Part shown: one piece after another, positions 44,667 through 57,144 of the stretch | Position numbering within the stretch: position 1 is the first letter of the stretch | How the letters are laid out: each line of letters starts with the position of its first letter | Source of the DNA: Diogma glabrata | Taxonomy: Eukaryota > Arthropoda > Insecta > Diptera > Cylindrotomidae | Assembly (NCBI GenBank): GCA_963693315.1 | Contig: OY856187.1 | Location: 112,941,746 to 113,005,745 of the forward strand | Reading direction: 5' to 3' | Length of the DNA: 64,000 bases | Translations under genes and position numbers: made by a program | The notes under the pieces: model-generated | Database searches by the model: none | What the model saw: the letters and a program-made list of their open reading frames with translations, nothing else | What the model was told of the DNA's origin: nothing

Positions 44667-46139
44667 TGGTTGACTTGAAGAAATAGTTCATATATTATGT
44701 ATAAATATTAATTCTCTGGTTAAACACAACTAATATAAATAAAGAAAACGAAAATATTTTTGTGCCACGGTGTAGGTAGTGTATACAAATTTCAACATGA
44801 GAGAAAAAAATATTTTTAAAACTCTTAATCCTTTCTTTTAATTTGGGTGACTATTCTTATAGGAACTCTTTGATCCTTGCAATTCTGTAAATTTTTCTTC
44901 TTGAAATTAAATAATTTTATGCTTTTTATAAACGTTCTTCAATCATTAAATAAATTAGCACTAAGCTTGAAACTAAACCGCAAAAATAGTTAGGGCTATT
45001 TGTTAGAGGATGTTACATTTTAGACGAAAGTGACACATTTACTATTGATATTTTTTTGAATTGTGGAGAAAATATAGATTTGTTTTCTTTGGGATCCAAA
45101 ATTTAAGTCTATAACAAACTTCGTTTAAACATAAACAAGGTCGCCAATGTTTTTAGTCTGATTCAACAAAAAGCTGTTTGTTTTAAAGATTTTTCTTTTA
45201 CATAAGTAATCTTTTGCCAACTCAACATGATAAACAAACAGTAATATTAACAATACAGCAATCAGGGAGGTTAAAATATAAAAGTTTACAATTTAAACAA
45301 TTAGATTAAACATTGCAAATAAGATATGTACAAGTCACAGTATTTACTAAACATTAAATCGCTTTGTTAATATATTTTTGAAAATTAACTGAATTGATTG
45401 TTATTTTAGGTTGGTAAACAAAAGGTAAGATTGGACAAATGCATCTTCAAATATGTTTCCTCTTATAAGAGGAATTGCTACTCAGTTTTATGTCTTTGAT
45501 GCTGGGGAAGGTGAACGAAACCTTAAAACAAATTTAAAGAAAAATAAAGACGAAAACATTTTTTATTTAATCAAATCAAGGCTGCTTAAATTCATATAGT
45601 TGTGTGTTGCATTTTATTGACATTATACAGCAACAAACGAGGTTCTGGGTCATTAAATGCTTAGAGATAGTTTTGTCGTATCTGATGAAAAAAAGTACGA
45701 ATTTTCAAGCCTGAAGCATTAATAAATATTATTTCATAACACATGCACAAAAAAAAACAATTTTGTTCTAAAATAAAATATCAAAAATAAAATTACTGTA
45801 CACATGGACGGAACACTAAAAGTTAAATATAAACTAATCAGGATTCTAATGGTGTAGGCAAGGGTGGATTGCATGGTGCTTTGAACCCTAATTGTCTCTA
45901 CAAGATCTCTTATATCATATTGCATAATAACAGTACATAGTTATTTTATGTGTGTACATATTATTTAATCTTGAATTCAATTTGAATTATAATTTATAAC
46001 CATATATTTTTCTTTTATATTTTTATGTGTCTAATACAAATTTTTTATTTTAATCTTTAACCTTTTAAACATAAATAAAAAAAGTCGGAAAAGTGCGAAT
46101 AAAATTTGCTACAATGTAAAAGAACACAATATCAAAAAA
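44667..46139. other. AT-rich region, nothing recognised
   Basis: No recognisable gene or repeat over about 1.5 kb. Confidence 0.5.
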
Positions 46140-47375
46140 AAATTGACATAAAGTTGTGTTGTAAACTCTTTATATTGCCAGATCATAGGCGCATGAAAAA
46201 ATAAATGTTTTATCGTAAACGTGAATAGTAAATGTCTATCACATCTACATTCATCAAAAATGACACAAAAAAAGTTATTTGAGGTTAAATCTTATCCATA
46301 GCTATTTATGTTAACTGAAAAAGGATTTAACAAGTTTGTAAATGGTTTAAATTGGATTTCTTTTTGTAAATCAGCGTCGAAATATAGGGAGGGAACATAC
46401 TAAAAATAGCAATTTTTTAACAATAAATCAAAAACAGTGCATCGAAAAATTCTAAAACAATTGACTTATCTCTTAAATTAGCTGCTCTTTTAAATGACAC
46501 CAATTGGGTCAAAAAAGGTTTTTTTACCCCCTTACCCCTATCCCCTAAACACACAGAAATGTAATTATTTGAGACTTCGCTATAATTTTCGCTCAAAATT
46601 TACTTAATTTCCTGTCTTTGTGAATTTTTTCAAATTTGTCTGTCAATCAGTGTCGAAAGGGAAGTCGGTCAGAAAGTTGCACTTTTTGACAATATCTCAA
46701 AAACTGCGCATCGCAAAATTTTCATAAGTTTCATAGATCTGGTGTTCTTTCAAATGACACCCCACTCGTTTGGGTCAGAAAAGTTTTTATTTACCTCTTT
46801 ACCTCCCCCCCCCCCCCCTTCCATCCTCTAAACACACAGAAATATAATTATTTGAGACTTCGCTATAATTTTCATTCAAAATTTACCAAACTTCCTTACT
46901 CTGTGTATTTTTCCAAATTTGTCTGTCAATCAGTGTCGAAACGTAGAGGGATGGAGGGCTGTCTGAAAGTTGCACTTTTTTGATAATAACTCAATAACTG
47001 AACATCGCAAGATTTTAACAAAAAACGCAATGTTTCTTAAATTAGGTGCTCTTTGGCCATTGTTAATGGAAATTGTAAATAGACCTCCCAACAAAAGAGC
47101 TACAACACATTATTTCAGAGTTTGTTTTACTTACATAATTGATTTTGAATTGTGAAACAAATAATTTGAAAACAATACAAAATAACCGAACAAAAAACTC
47201 AAAAAACACACATATCACATATTTTCCCCTTTTTTCTCAAAAATCGTCAAATTTAAAAAAAAACATTTTTGGCACATCTATTACTCAAGACCTTTCCAAC
47301 GATTTACAAACTGTCCCACTTTTATTGGAGCAAATAACTTTATATTGTACCATAAAAATAGTGCTTACGTATATA

Positions 47376-47903
47376 CAGGGTGAGTTTTTTAATAAATGCC
47401 AGGCTTTTATCACGAGAACCATGCTAGATGTGACAAAATAACCCATGGTGATATTTGTTAAGCGTCGAGGGGGACGTCCAATGGTAATATTCATTAATTT
47501 AAATATTATTGCATCGTGGTCTACTGCGTGAAATGTATTTTCGTTATTTTTTTTGGTTTATTGAAATTTTACTTTTTTACTGAAGAACTTAGCGAAGACA
47601 CGTTTGCTTTAGTGCAAATCAATTTTCATCATATCTACAAAATCGTACACTTTACAAATAAAATTTGTAACCAAAAAGTGTGTAGTTTGATTTACTTAAT
47701 TAAAAAAAAACATTAAATGTATAGGTTCTAATTTTAAAAAAACCTATTTTGGCATATATCTCCAATACTTATGAGTTTCAAGGTCATTCAATATTACCAT
47801 TGGACGTCCCCTCGACGCTTAACAAATATTACCATGGGTTACTTTGTCCCATCTTGCATGGTTCTCGAGATAAAAGCCTGGTATTTGTTAAAAGCTCACC
47901 CTG
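47376..47903. mobile_element. 528-bp MITE with ~130-bp inverted arms
   Basis: CAGGGTGAGTTTTT at the left and its inverted counterpart (CTCACCCTG) at the right are flanked by TA. The arms stay similar for about 130 bp, sharing 'ccaggcttttatc', 'agaaccatg', 'aacccatggt' and 'aagcgtcgaggggacgtcca'. Long arms plus TA duplication fit a Tc1/mariner-type MITE. The open frames crossing it are arm-derived. Confidence 0.85.
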
Positions 47904-48758
47904 TATATATATTAGTCCAGTCTAGATACCTTAAGAACAGGCAAGTAATGGAAAAAATTAGTAACAGGATGAAAACTATTGGATATATAAGAAAATATTG
48001 CGCAAATGATGGGAAACATAAATTAAAGGTGATCCGACTACGGTGGTGAAATAGGGTGAGCTTTTAGGGGTAAAAAATTGTTTTTCATGATTTGCAGCGA
48101 AACTAGACCTTCTATCGAAAAAAGTTTAAAGCAAAAGATACAGGTAATAAAAAGATCTATACGAAAATTCACCTGTATAGAAAACAGTTATTTTCAAAAA
48201 GAAACATTAATCGTTATCGAATCGAATCGTTATTGAATCGAATTCACACATCGTAATATCTAGAAATTTAATACAAAAAATATTAAAGAAATTAATCGTT
48301 ATGTTTGCTGAAACGTTTACTTTTAGATGGTGTAAAAAAATAAACATTTGAATTTGACAATTTTTTTTGAGAACATCATATAGTCATGGATTGATAAATT
48401 CAATTAGTTAACATATCAGGTTACAGGACGCTCAACCGTTTTATATTGCGAGTATGAGGTTCCAAAGTAAGGCATTTGCAACCGTGACGCCAAATAAACG
48501 AATCTTTGTACGTTATTGTGTTAACTTTTTGTGTGTACTAATGTGTTTTAATTTTAACATAAATTTCATATGTAAATTTATTTAACTTTAGAGACCTTTA
48601 CCTAATTGCTCTTGCTGACGTCCAAATGATACCAATATTACAATTTCTTTCAACATTTTTATAAAACTAATAAAATAAATTAAATTAAATGCGACAATAA
48701 AAAAAATATAAAAATAGTTACTTCAACAAAAAACAGTTTCCAACCACTTATTTGGAAA

Positions 48759-48789
48759 GCACGGGCATCGCCGTGCTGACACCTTCTAG
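48759..48789 (+). mobile_element. Helitron-type 3' terminus
   Basis: GCACGG-gcatcg-CCGTGC forms a 6-bp-stem hairpin (48759-48776). Nine bases later comes CTAG (48786-48789) followed by T. A short GC hairpin 8-12 bp before CTRR, with T as the next host base, is the Helitron 3' signature. Copy B of the interspersed repeat resumes right after. The 5' end (TC after A) is not fixed; it may lie near 47056, where copy B is interrupted. Confidence 0.65.
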
Positions 48790-49506
48790 TAATTAAATAT
48801 AATTATGAATTGTAATTATTTGAGGCTTCGCAATAACTTTCTTTCAAAGTTTATCAAACTTCCTATCTCCGTGAATTATTTCAAATTTTTCTGTTAATTA
48901 AGCTCGAAATCCAAGGGGGAGGACCAACTTTTTGTTGCACTGTTTTGAGGAATAACTCAAAAACTATGAATTTCAAAATTCTAAAAAAACTTGCAATGTT
49001 TGTAAAATCAAGTGTTCTTTCAAATGCACCCCACATGACCTGGTTTTAAATTGTGTTTTTACCCCTTCTCATTGCCACCCCCTTAATAAATAAATGACTA
49101 TTTGACATCTTTAAAATTATATAGGTTGTGTTTGTGCTTGCGATGTACACCAGAACAGAAAATTGCACAAATAGGGATGGTATGTTATATTTTTCAGGTA
49201 TTGTTATATCGATTAGATGGTTGTAGTTTCCAATATTTATGACTGACACAATTTTACATGAATTGGAACGCAATCTAGTAAAACAGTTTAGTACCCTACA
49301 ATGGCGTACGCAGGACCGTGCTATGGTTTTCGTTTGTTCGATGCCTTTGAGAAAATACATTTTTTATCGAGACGAGTAGGATATCATATGAAAAGGCTCC
49401 ACTACAGTATTCCTTAAAAAAGTATTTTCGAATTTACACCTCACCATTTTTTGTATAATTTTGAATAATAAAGTTTTTTTATGTTTTATTAAATCGTTTA
49501 ATAGCA

Positions 49507-49942
49507 ACTAGGAGGGCCCGGCGTGCTTCGCTACGCTTATAAATAAAGTTTTTGCATGGACATTTTGTTGACGTAGAAGCAATGATTTCAAAAAGTGGTA
49601 ATGAGAAATGCCAGCATATAATTTTTAATTTTTCTTTTTAAATATATGAATGAAAAATAATCAGAACTCTAGCTGATCAGTACGGATATATGAAAAATTA
49701 GCGATCAAATAAGCTAGAGATCAAGATCTTGAAAACTTATTTGATCGCTAATTTTTCATATATCCGAACTGATTAGCTAGAGTTCTGATTATTTTTCACT
49801 CATATATTTAAAAGGAAAAATTAAAAATTATATGCTAGCATTTCTCGTTACCACTTTTTGAAATCATTGCTTCTACGTCAACAAAATGTCTACGCAAAAA
49901 CTTTATTTATAAGCGTAGCGAAGCACGCCAGGCCCTACTAGT
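49507..49942. mobile_element. 435-bp foldback element with ACTAG tips
   Basis: The arms are almost complete inverted copies for about 200 bp each. Left: ACTAGGAGGGCCCGGCGTGC; right, inverted: ACTAGTAGGGCCTGGCGTGC. They also share 'ttcgctacgcttataaataaag', 'acgtagaagcaatgatttc' and 'ctaatttttcatatatcc', and meet near 49715-49740. Few arm differences suggest a fairly recent insertion. Its right end (CTAG then T) resembles a Helitron 3' end, and it touches the Helitron protein fragment at 49943. Confidence 0.85.
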
Positions 49943-50212
49943 ATCTATTATCAAGAGATGCACCACGTATATCAACACTCATACCATTATCACGTCGATA
50001 CAAAGGATAACCATTCACAGATTCTTTAGTATTTTCAGAAAAAGGTTTTGAAAAATTCTTACTACATTTACCATCTCTCATACAAACAGAATTAGGATTT
50101 AGAGCACCTCATGGTCCATGCATCATATGACGTTTCACATATTCATGTAATTTAGGAAAAATAATGGGATCAGAGATTTCAGTACATACAAATTTATCAT
50201 CATTTCATTTCC
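49943..50212 (-). pseudogene. Helitron Rep-helicase protein fragment
   Basis: Minus-strand reading: NDDKFVCTEISDPI, FPKLHEYVKRHMMHGP, GALNPNSVCMRDGKCSKNF, KPFSENTKESVNGYPLYRR, DNGMSVDI. This is the region upstream of the helicase in Helitron polyproteins (xxxICAEIPD...HGPCGxxNPxxxCMxxGKCxKxFPKxFxxxTxxxxxGYPxYRRRxxG). About 90 codons survive, with a stop in place of the Cys after HGP. It is cut at 50212 by the LINE and at 49943 by the foldback element. Confidence 0.8.
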
Positions 50213-52822
50213 ATCAATTCAAGCAATTCAGCAAGACTGGCCATTCTTGGAGACTTTAATATTCATAATAAAGAATGGCTTAAGTATTCATCGCGCACTG
50301 ACGACGTAGGAAGGCAAGCGGAACTGATACTCGCAGATTATCACGGTTTGACGCAAATGATAGAGTGTCCCACTAGAATCGCAGACAATTCACATCATAA
50401 CAATAATTTGCTGGATCTGTTTTTGACAAACGAACCAGATACTACGAAGACAAAAGTAGAACAACCCCTCGGAACATCGGACCATTTACTAATATCAGCA
50501 ATAGTGCAATTTACATCACCGACACAAATTAAAGCAAATCCTCGACGGGTTTGGAACTATAAACGCGCTGACTGGGAGGGACTGAGAAACTTTTATGATG
50601 AAACACCTTGGAAAACTATTTGTTGTGTTGATCAAGATCCTAGCACATCGGCAGTAAGAATTTCTGAAATCATAAAAGAAGGAATGCGGCGGTTTATTCC
50701 AAATCGATTAATCACTCCTAAAACTGAGCCTTGGTTCACACGGGATGTTGATGAGGCAGTGAGGAATAAAGGCAAAGCATTCAAGACGTATAATGCTAAT
50801 AAAACACCTGAAACCCATAGCGCCTATAAGAAAGCCAGAAATATTAGTAAATTCAAAATAGACTTCGACAAAGACGCGTTTATCCAGAAGAAAGCAAAGA
50901 AATTCGCCGAGCACCCATCTGGCTCACGTAGTTTCTTTCAGGCAGTTAAATCAGTCCAGCCATTTTACTCGATCCTCTATTCCAACCTTAGTTCTGAATG
51001 ACATTCCCGTGAGCGACTCGAAAGAGAAAGCGGATCTTTTGGGTCGTATTTTCGCAGAGAACTCAAACATAGTTGAACCCCCCCATTCTCCTACACTCAT
51101 TCCCCCAGTTGTAACGAAAATGAAACCAATTATTTTTCGTTGTAACATTGTACGGAAAATGCTTCTTTCTCTCAATATCAACAAATCTGCTGGCCCCGAC
51201 GGTATTCTACCCCTCATTCTTAAAATTTTTCTAGACAACTAGCTCCAATTTTAACAAAAATTTTCTATTTATCTTATAAAACCGGAATATTTCCCGATTC
51301 TTGGAAGCTGGCCAGCGTTCAACCCATATCAAAGAAAGGCAGTAAGATAGACCCTAACAATTATAGACCAATTGCAATTCTGTCGGTTTTAGCTAAAATA
51401 TTTGAAAAATATGTTAACTACCATTTGATCGATTATTTAGAAATGTCGCGAATTATTGATGATAAGCAGTATGGTTTTCGTAGAAGTCATGCAACAGGTG
51501 ATCTGTTAGCCAACGTATCCCATCTCTAGAACAAATCGCTGGAAAACCACGGTGAAACATTTAGTATTTCACTTGACATTTCTAACGCATTTGATAAAGT
51601 GTGGCATAAAAATCTTATAGCTAAATTAAAATCTTATGGCATAGACCATCTTACTGTCTCATGGATTCATAGTTTTCTTACCGGTCGCCAATTTCATGTT
51701 AATTTAGATGGTATCACATCCAATATTTTCACAACCAATGCTGGAGTTCCCCAAGGTTCGGCACTCTCACCAACCATGTTTCTTCTATACATTATTGACT
51801 TACTTATTTCCACAGTGCACCCAATCCATAGTTTTTCTGATGACAGCACATTACATGCATCACATATATCTCCTAAATTTCGACCTCATACTGCAGTTAC
51901 CACTGATAGAGAGCTGCTAATTGATTCCATCAACAAAAATCTGGAGCGTATAATGGAATGGGGTGATCGTAATCTTGTTTCATTTAATCCAACCAAAACC
52001 AAATTATGCCGTCTTTCACGAATAGAGCGACATAAAAATTTTCCTATTAAAATAAACCATGAGGAATTGCATGAGGTTGAATCAGTTAGAGTGGAGTGGA
52101 TATTCAAAATAACCTGAAATGGAATAAACATGTTTCAATCTCGCTAAATCTGCAATGCAAAAATTAGGATTCTTGAGTCGATGTAAAAAGTATTTCAATC
52201 CCGAGCAAATGTTGCTAATCTTCAAGTCCTTTATTCTTCCATGTATGGAGTACTGCTGTCATGTTTGGGGAGGTGCATGTCAGTCAACAATAAAATGTCT
52301 AGACTCTGTACAGAGAAAAGCAATGCGGTTGATTGGTAATACCGAACTAACGGACCAGCTTGATTCACTCCAGCACAGAAGAAATGTGGCTGAATTGTCA
52401 ATCTACTATAAATATAACTTTAGCGAATTCTCCTCTAAGGAAATTCAAAATATCCTTCCATCGTGTGCGCAATTTAATCGGCGAACAAGAACTTCAGAGT
52501 TATCTCACCCATTTGCTGTCTAAATACCTCGTTGAAGAACTGTGTCCTTCCAAAACGATTATTTTAATAGAGTGGCCAAATTATGGAACTCAATGCCTTC
52601 CTCTGTATTTCCCGATGAATTTTCCCCTCAGGCATTTAAAGCAAATGTCCATCATCATTTAAAAAAATTAGTATAGTTATCCCTATATCCCCATTCCTTC
52701 CATTTTCCTCATCTCCTTCCTTTATAGTTGACATGGTATCTTCGGATATTCAAAGAGTCTGAATAATGAATATTTCATATTTAGTGTGCTAAACATGTCT
52801 AACTAATTAATAAAAAAAAAAA
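50213..52822 (+). pseudogene. Jockey/CR1-type LINE, 5'-truncated, copy 1
   Basis: The frame opens within the AP endonuclease (LAILGDFNIHNKEWL, then DLFLTNEPD and LGTSDHLLIS to about 50510). After the linker come RT motifs: NKSAGPDGILPLILK (51180), WKLASVQPISKKGSKIDPNNYRPIAI (51302-51380), KQYGFRRSHAT, SISLDISNAFDKVWH, GVPQGSALSPTMF, HSFSDDSTLH (near 51825-51860), KTKLCRLSR; then the C-terminal VWGGACQSTIKCLDSVQRKAMRLIG and NVAELSIYYKYNFSEFS. The catalytic box is FSDD instead of FADD. Frameshifts lie near 50995 and 51230, a stop at 51528, and further breaks after 52080 and 52510. A poly(A) tail follows at about 52811-52822. The element landed in a Helitron fragment. Confidence 0.9.
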
Positions 52823-54329
52823 TTCTATCTTCATCTGACAAATTTAACAAACATATCAGGCAGGAATTAAAGCACCAGTACGATGATAAAAAATATTGTG
52901 AATTTTAAAATGATAAATACCACGTGCAATTAATTTCTTCATCACAACATTCATTTCACCATTCATGACACCATGCATTTATGAAGAAAAAACAGAAGAA
53001 AATTTTCACATTCATTCACTTCAATGTACATAAGAAGACTAAAAAATTAGTGCAAGAATTGTAATTTGGTAAATTTGGTAAATAAACTTATAAATTACAT
53101 AAGCATTTATTATTGTCTGATTGACAATTGATTGACAAATTGATTGACAAATTGATTGAAGGACTGTAGCCTGCTTATCTTGTTTTGCACAGAAAGAACA
53201 ACTCAATTTTATGAATTGTTTCTTTAATTTTTAATCAATAGAAAATATTTAAAAACAAAGAAAAATAATAATTAAATCAAAGAAAATCAAAGAAAAATAA
53301 TAATAATAAAAAAACAAGAAAAATAATACGTCTATCCTCTCCGAAAGCAATGCATAAACTAAATTGAAATTTGAAAAGAAAATATAAAATACTAAATAAT
53401 AATAATAAAAAAACAAAGAAAAGACTTGGGCAAGTCCATTTCATGTGGTCGTTAAATTCAAAAATACATTTTAATTCGTCTATAACTTTTTTATATATGA
53501 TCCGATTTGTGTGAAAAATCTTTAAAATCTAAATTACTCTAATGTCAGTTAGCAGTGAAAATTTGAAATTAATCCATCTTCGAATAAAAAAGCCTTAGGC
53601 TCCTCAAAATTTTTCGTTAGCGTATTAATATATAAGATAAAATGAGAAATTTGTTTTAAATTTTTTTGCCATAGTTTTATTTTAATTTAACCCAATAAAA
53701 TTCTTTAAAATTCAATGGCATTATTTATGATATTTGAATTATTGATAATAAATTTTTCTATGTTTTAGACCAAAATTTTAGTTAATTAACAATCACTGAA
53801 TTTGATTCACCAATATTCCAATATTGAATTCTTTTGATAATAAATTTTTCTATGTTTTTGATCAACATTAATTAATTAACGATCTGTGAAAATTATTCGC
53901 AAATGCGTTCATCAAGGGTGCTGGGCTCGTGGTATTCCTGCATGGGATCTTAATGAAACTTTGGCAAATGATCCAGGTTCACTTTAAAATGGAAGATCTG
54001 GATTAATTTTAAAATTGCATTTTAGAAATGCAAACTATTACTAAATATAGAAATGAATAAATCTGTAAAATGTTATGGAACCTGTACTAAATATTTTCAT
54101 AAGTCTTGTACTGGTTGGTTTAAGCACTAAAAAGTTGCAAGATTTAGAGATTAATGGTGATGAGATCTGGTTGTGAGATAATTGTTGTTATAATTTGATC
54201 CAGCGAAGTGGTATAAATGGTAACACAAATAAAAATATATGCTCTTCAGAGTATGGTCAGTTTATTCTAAAAACTCAAGCAGAACTAATTTCTCAAAATG
54301 GACCAGAAAAGTCCTTAGATCTGATAATC
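52823..54329. other. Region without a recognised gene
   Basis: AT-rich. It includes a short tandem repeat at 53116-53162 and a moderately coding-like patch (about 53885-53985, KIIRKCVHQGCWARGIPAW in one frame) that I cannot assign. Confidence 0.4.
53116..53162. repeat. Short tandem repeat, ATTGACAAATTG-type
   Basis: 'attgattgaca' units repeat three to four times in a row. Confidence 0.8.
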
Positions 54330-54860
54330 AATAATTGGAATAAAAACGAATTTTATTTTATTTTTTGGTGCCATCCCAAACAATTAAATAACTTTTATTC
54401 AATTGCGATGCATATTTAGTTTTTTGCTATTTTGAAAATGAAATGACCTATAATGAAAGACATCAAAGTACTAAATACTTATACTAATGAGAAATGACAA
54501 ACCAAAAAACAATCATAAAAAAACTATTTTTTTCACATTGAAAATTCGATTCAATTTAATCATAGGAGCCTATGCTTTTTCATTATTCGAGAGAGGGACA
54601 TGCGCATTAGCTTAAATTTATTGTTTTATATATATAATCAGAGCTAAAATGTTTTTGTTGATTTTTTTAAATACAATCAAAATCCATTATATCAGAGTTC
54701 AATACAGAATTCTGCAATTCTCATTAGTATGAATAGCTAGAAATTTGATGTCTTTCATTGTAGGTCATTTCATTTTCAAAATAACTAATAATAATTGAAT
54801 AAAATTTATTTAATGGTTTGGAATGGTACAAAAACAATAAAATAAAATTCATTGTTTCTA
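54330..54860. mobile_element. ~530-bp inverted-repeat element
   Basis: 'ttattcaattgcgatgcata' to 'gaaatgacctataatgaaagacatcaaag' on the left is matched in inverted form at about 54745-54860 ('ctttcattgtaggtcatttcattttcaaaata', 'aattgaataaaa', 'gtttggaatggtaca'). The arms are about 130 bp and moderately diverged. The ends are not fixed. Confidence 0.65.
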
Positions 54861-57140
54861 TTTATTCGTTTAACTGGTTCTGCTAAATAATTTTAAATTT
54901 CTTTAATTTAAATGAATACATGTTACTCTGTCTGAAAGATAAAACATTGTATTGACTTCGTGTTAAATGAATTTTATTCTCTCGCAATTTTGCAATACTC
55001 ACTCGTGCCTCGCGGACATTGTAATTTTTTGCTCGAAAAATAAAATATAGTATTACAAACTTACACAATAAACTACTATTACTCAGAATTAGGAGTAAGA
55101 ACGATATTTTTACTCCTGTATTTGGGAAAGTTATATTTTTAATGTTATTTGCTCTGAAAGAACGGATTAAATTAGTGAAATAAGACACTTTTAAACTATG
55201 TTTATTACACAACGAAATTCTTTATGTTTTGGTTTCTTTAAACTTTATTTCGTCCATCCTCGTTGTTCTTAATTACTTTATGTATGTAAGTGTTAGCAAG
55301 ATGTAACCTACACTTTCACCCATCCAACGTAAAATATTTCGGAAGGTGTTCAAGTGAAGTTTAGAATATTAATTGGCCTTTAGAATGAAATTAGTCAAGA
55401 AATACTGATTTAGACTATCTGTTGTAAGTTCAACAAAAGCCTGAGTGGCATCTTTGTATCAAACCAACGATACCGAAAAACTCGATCCATATATGGAAAG
55501 TATGAGTGGGAACAGTTCGATTATGTAGAACACCTTTTGTCTATTAACCAGATACAGCTAACCGCACACCCCAATATCTTAATTTTTTGTTATAGAGTTA
55601 TTTCAATTTTATTGGCGTAGGTTTTTTTAAGATATAGTTAATGTGCTCGTTAAATACAAGAACATAATAAAACCCAACAAAAATTTATATAAGACGAACA
55701 GAAAAAACTCAACTGAAAACTCGATAATTTGAAGATAATCATATGTTGCTATCAACCATTTTTTATTATTATTATTAGTTTTTTTTTGTTCTCTACAATT
55801 TATCTTATACGTATAATTATTAATTTTTTTTAATATATTCTATCAACTTTTGTTTTATAAATAGGTTTATCTTGTTGATCTGTTACAGAAATATATTTTA
55901 GTAATGTGCTTCGCATAATGGCAAATAAAATTTTTTTTGGATCATTTGTGTGTCAATGTGTGTCACTACTTATTAGTACTATACAAATTATATTTGGTTA
56001 CGTTATACAAGAATAAATTGTTGTTTATTTGAATGGCCAAATCGTTTGAATAAAAACTTTTGAATTGAGGTAAACATGCTTGACATATAGATATTTATTT
56101 AAAATAACTATCGACAGTCGATTTTATTTATTACTTTGTGAAAATAATATTTTCTGCTTGACTATAGCTATTTGTAGTTTTTTCTTTACACCTCATAAAA
56201 ACGCCACTAAGCGAAAAATTAACAATATCTGAATAACTAAAAAAGATAAATTTATATAAAGTGATTGTTTTTGCTATCAGTTAAGAATATTAGTGAGAGA
56301 AATTCTCCTCCCAACACTTCACGAAAACTAACAACAAAACTTTGAACAACGCTTGCCAATTTTTTGTCTTTTACTTGATGGCACTCTTTTAATCAATCTG
56401 TCCGATTTTGGTTTCAACAATGTAGGTATTGTTCCAAAGAAAGCACTACTGCATTTTTGTTGATCGGGTGGAGTTTGTTCAAAACCCAAATTCAAAAATT
56501 GCAACAAAAACATTACATTAAAATTTAGGGAATCAAAAAATGGCTGCTAGTTAGACACACAAACGATGTAACACATTATCTGCGATTGTTTGTAACGACC
56601 AACAAAATCTATTCATTAGATATTTTTTTTTAAAACCTACCACAAGCAGTTCTCACAAGCCTCATACAATCATTCAAACCTATCAAATAAATTAAGACTC
56701 ATTACTTAAATAACATCTGACTGTTTATGACGTTCCACTGTAAGTCCATACTTTAGACTATCATGTTAATCTTGACATTATTTCGTTCGATGTATAGCAG
56801 ATTGTTTTTTTTATTTCTCTTACCAATGTATAACAAACATTTCCTTTTTTCCTAAACAAAAACCGAAACAAAGTAAATTAAATCAACGCAAGTGCGTTGG
56901 TATTAAAGTCATCAATAATATGATAAGTTTTGCTTTATTTTAAATGAAATATTTTCACAATATTAATAATTGGTAACACTGTGGCGAATCCGATGTTTTG
57001 ATTTGATAGTATGAGGCTGTTTTTTTTGTTTTGTTTTAATAACTTTTCTATGTTGGTTTCGTATTTTTGTTTGTTTATAAACGGCTGAATTTTTCTTGTG
57101 TGGGTTGATTTATTAGGGATATAATGCCAAAACTAATCGA
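54861..57140. other. AT-rich region, nothing recognised
   Basis: About 2.3 kb with no recognisable coding, repeats or element ends. Confidence 0.5.
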
Positions 57141-57144
57141 GGTG

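Larger units (their letters stand above)
46140..49480. repeat. Interspersed repeat element, copy B, broken up
   Basis: 46143-46400 matches 1-250. 46400-47055 holds about two to three diverged ~289-bp core units. The element is then interrupted at about 47056-48789 by other elements. 48800-49110 resumes with a core unit and the right domain of copy A (counterpart of about 2430-2700). 49300-49480 matches about 2855-3010 in inverted orientation ('tcatatgata.cctactcgtctcg', 'aaaattatacaaaaaatggtgag'), so the end of this copy has been inverted or duplicated. It carries far fewer core units than copy A. Confidence 0.75.

Noticed and set aside
47139..48049. Open frames crossing 47.1-48.0 kb on both strands
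   Set aside because: They cross the inverted arms of the MITE at 47376-47903 and show no protein motifs.
50708..52131. Minus-strand frames overlapping LINE copy 1
   Set aside because: They are shadows of the RT coding strand and contain no recognisable motifs.
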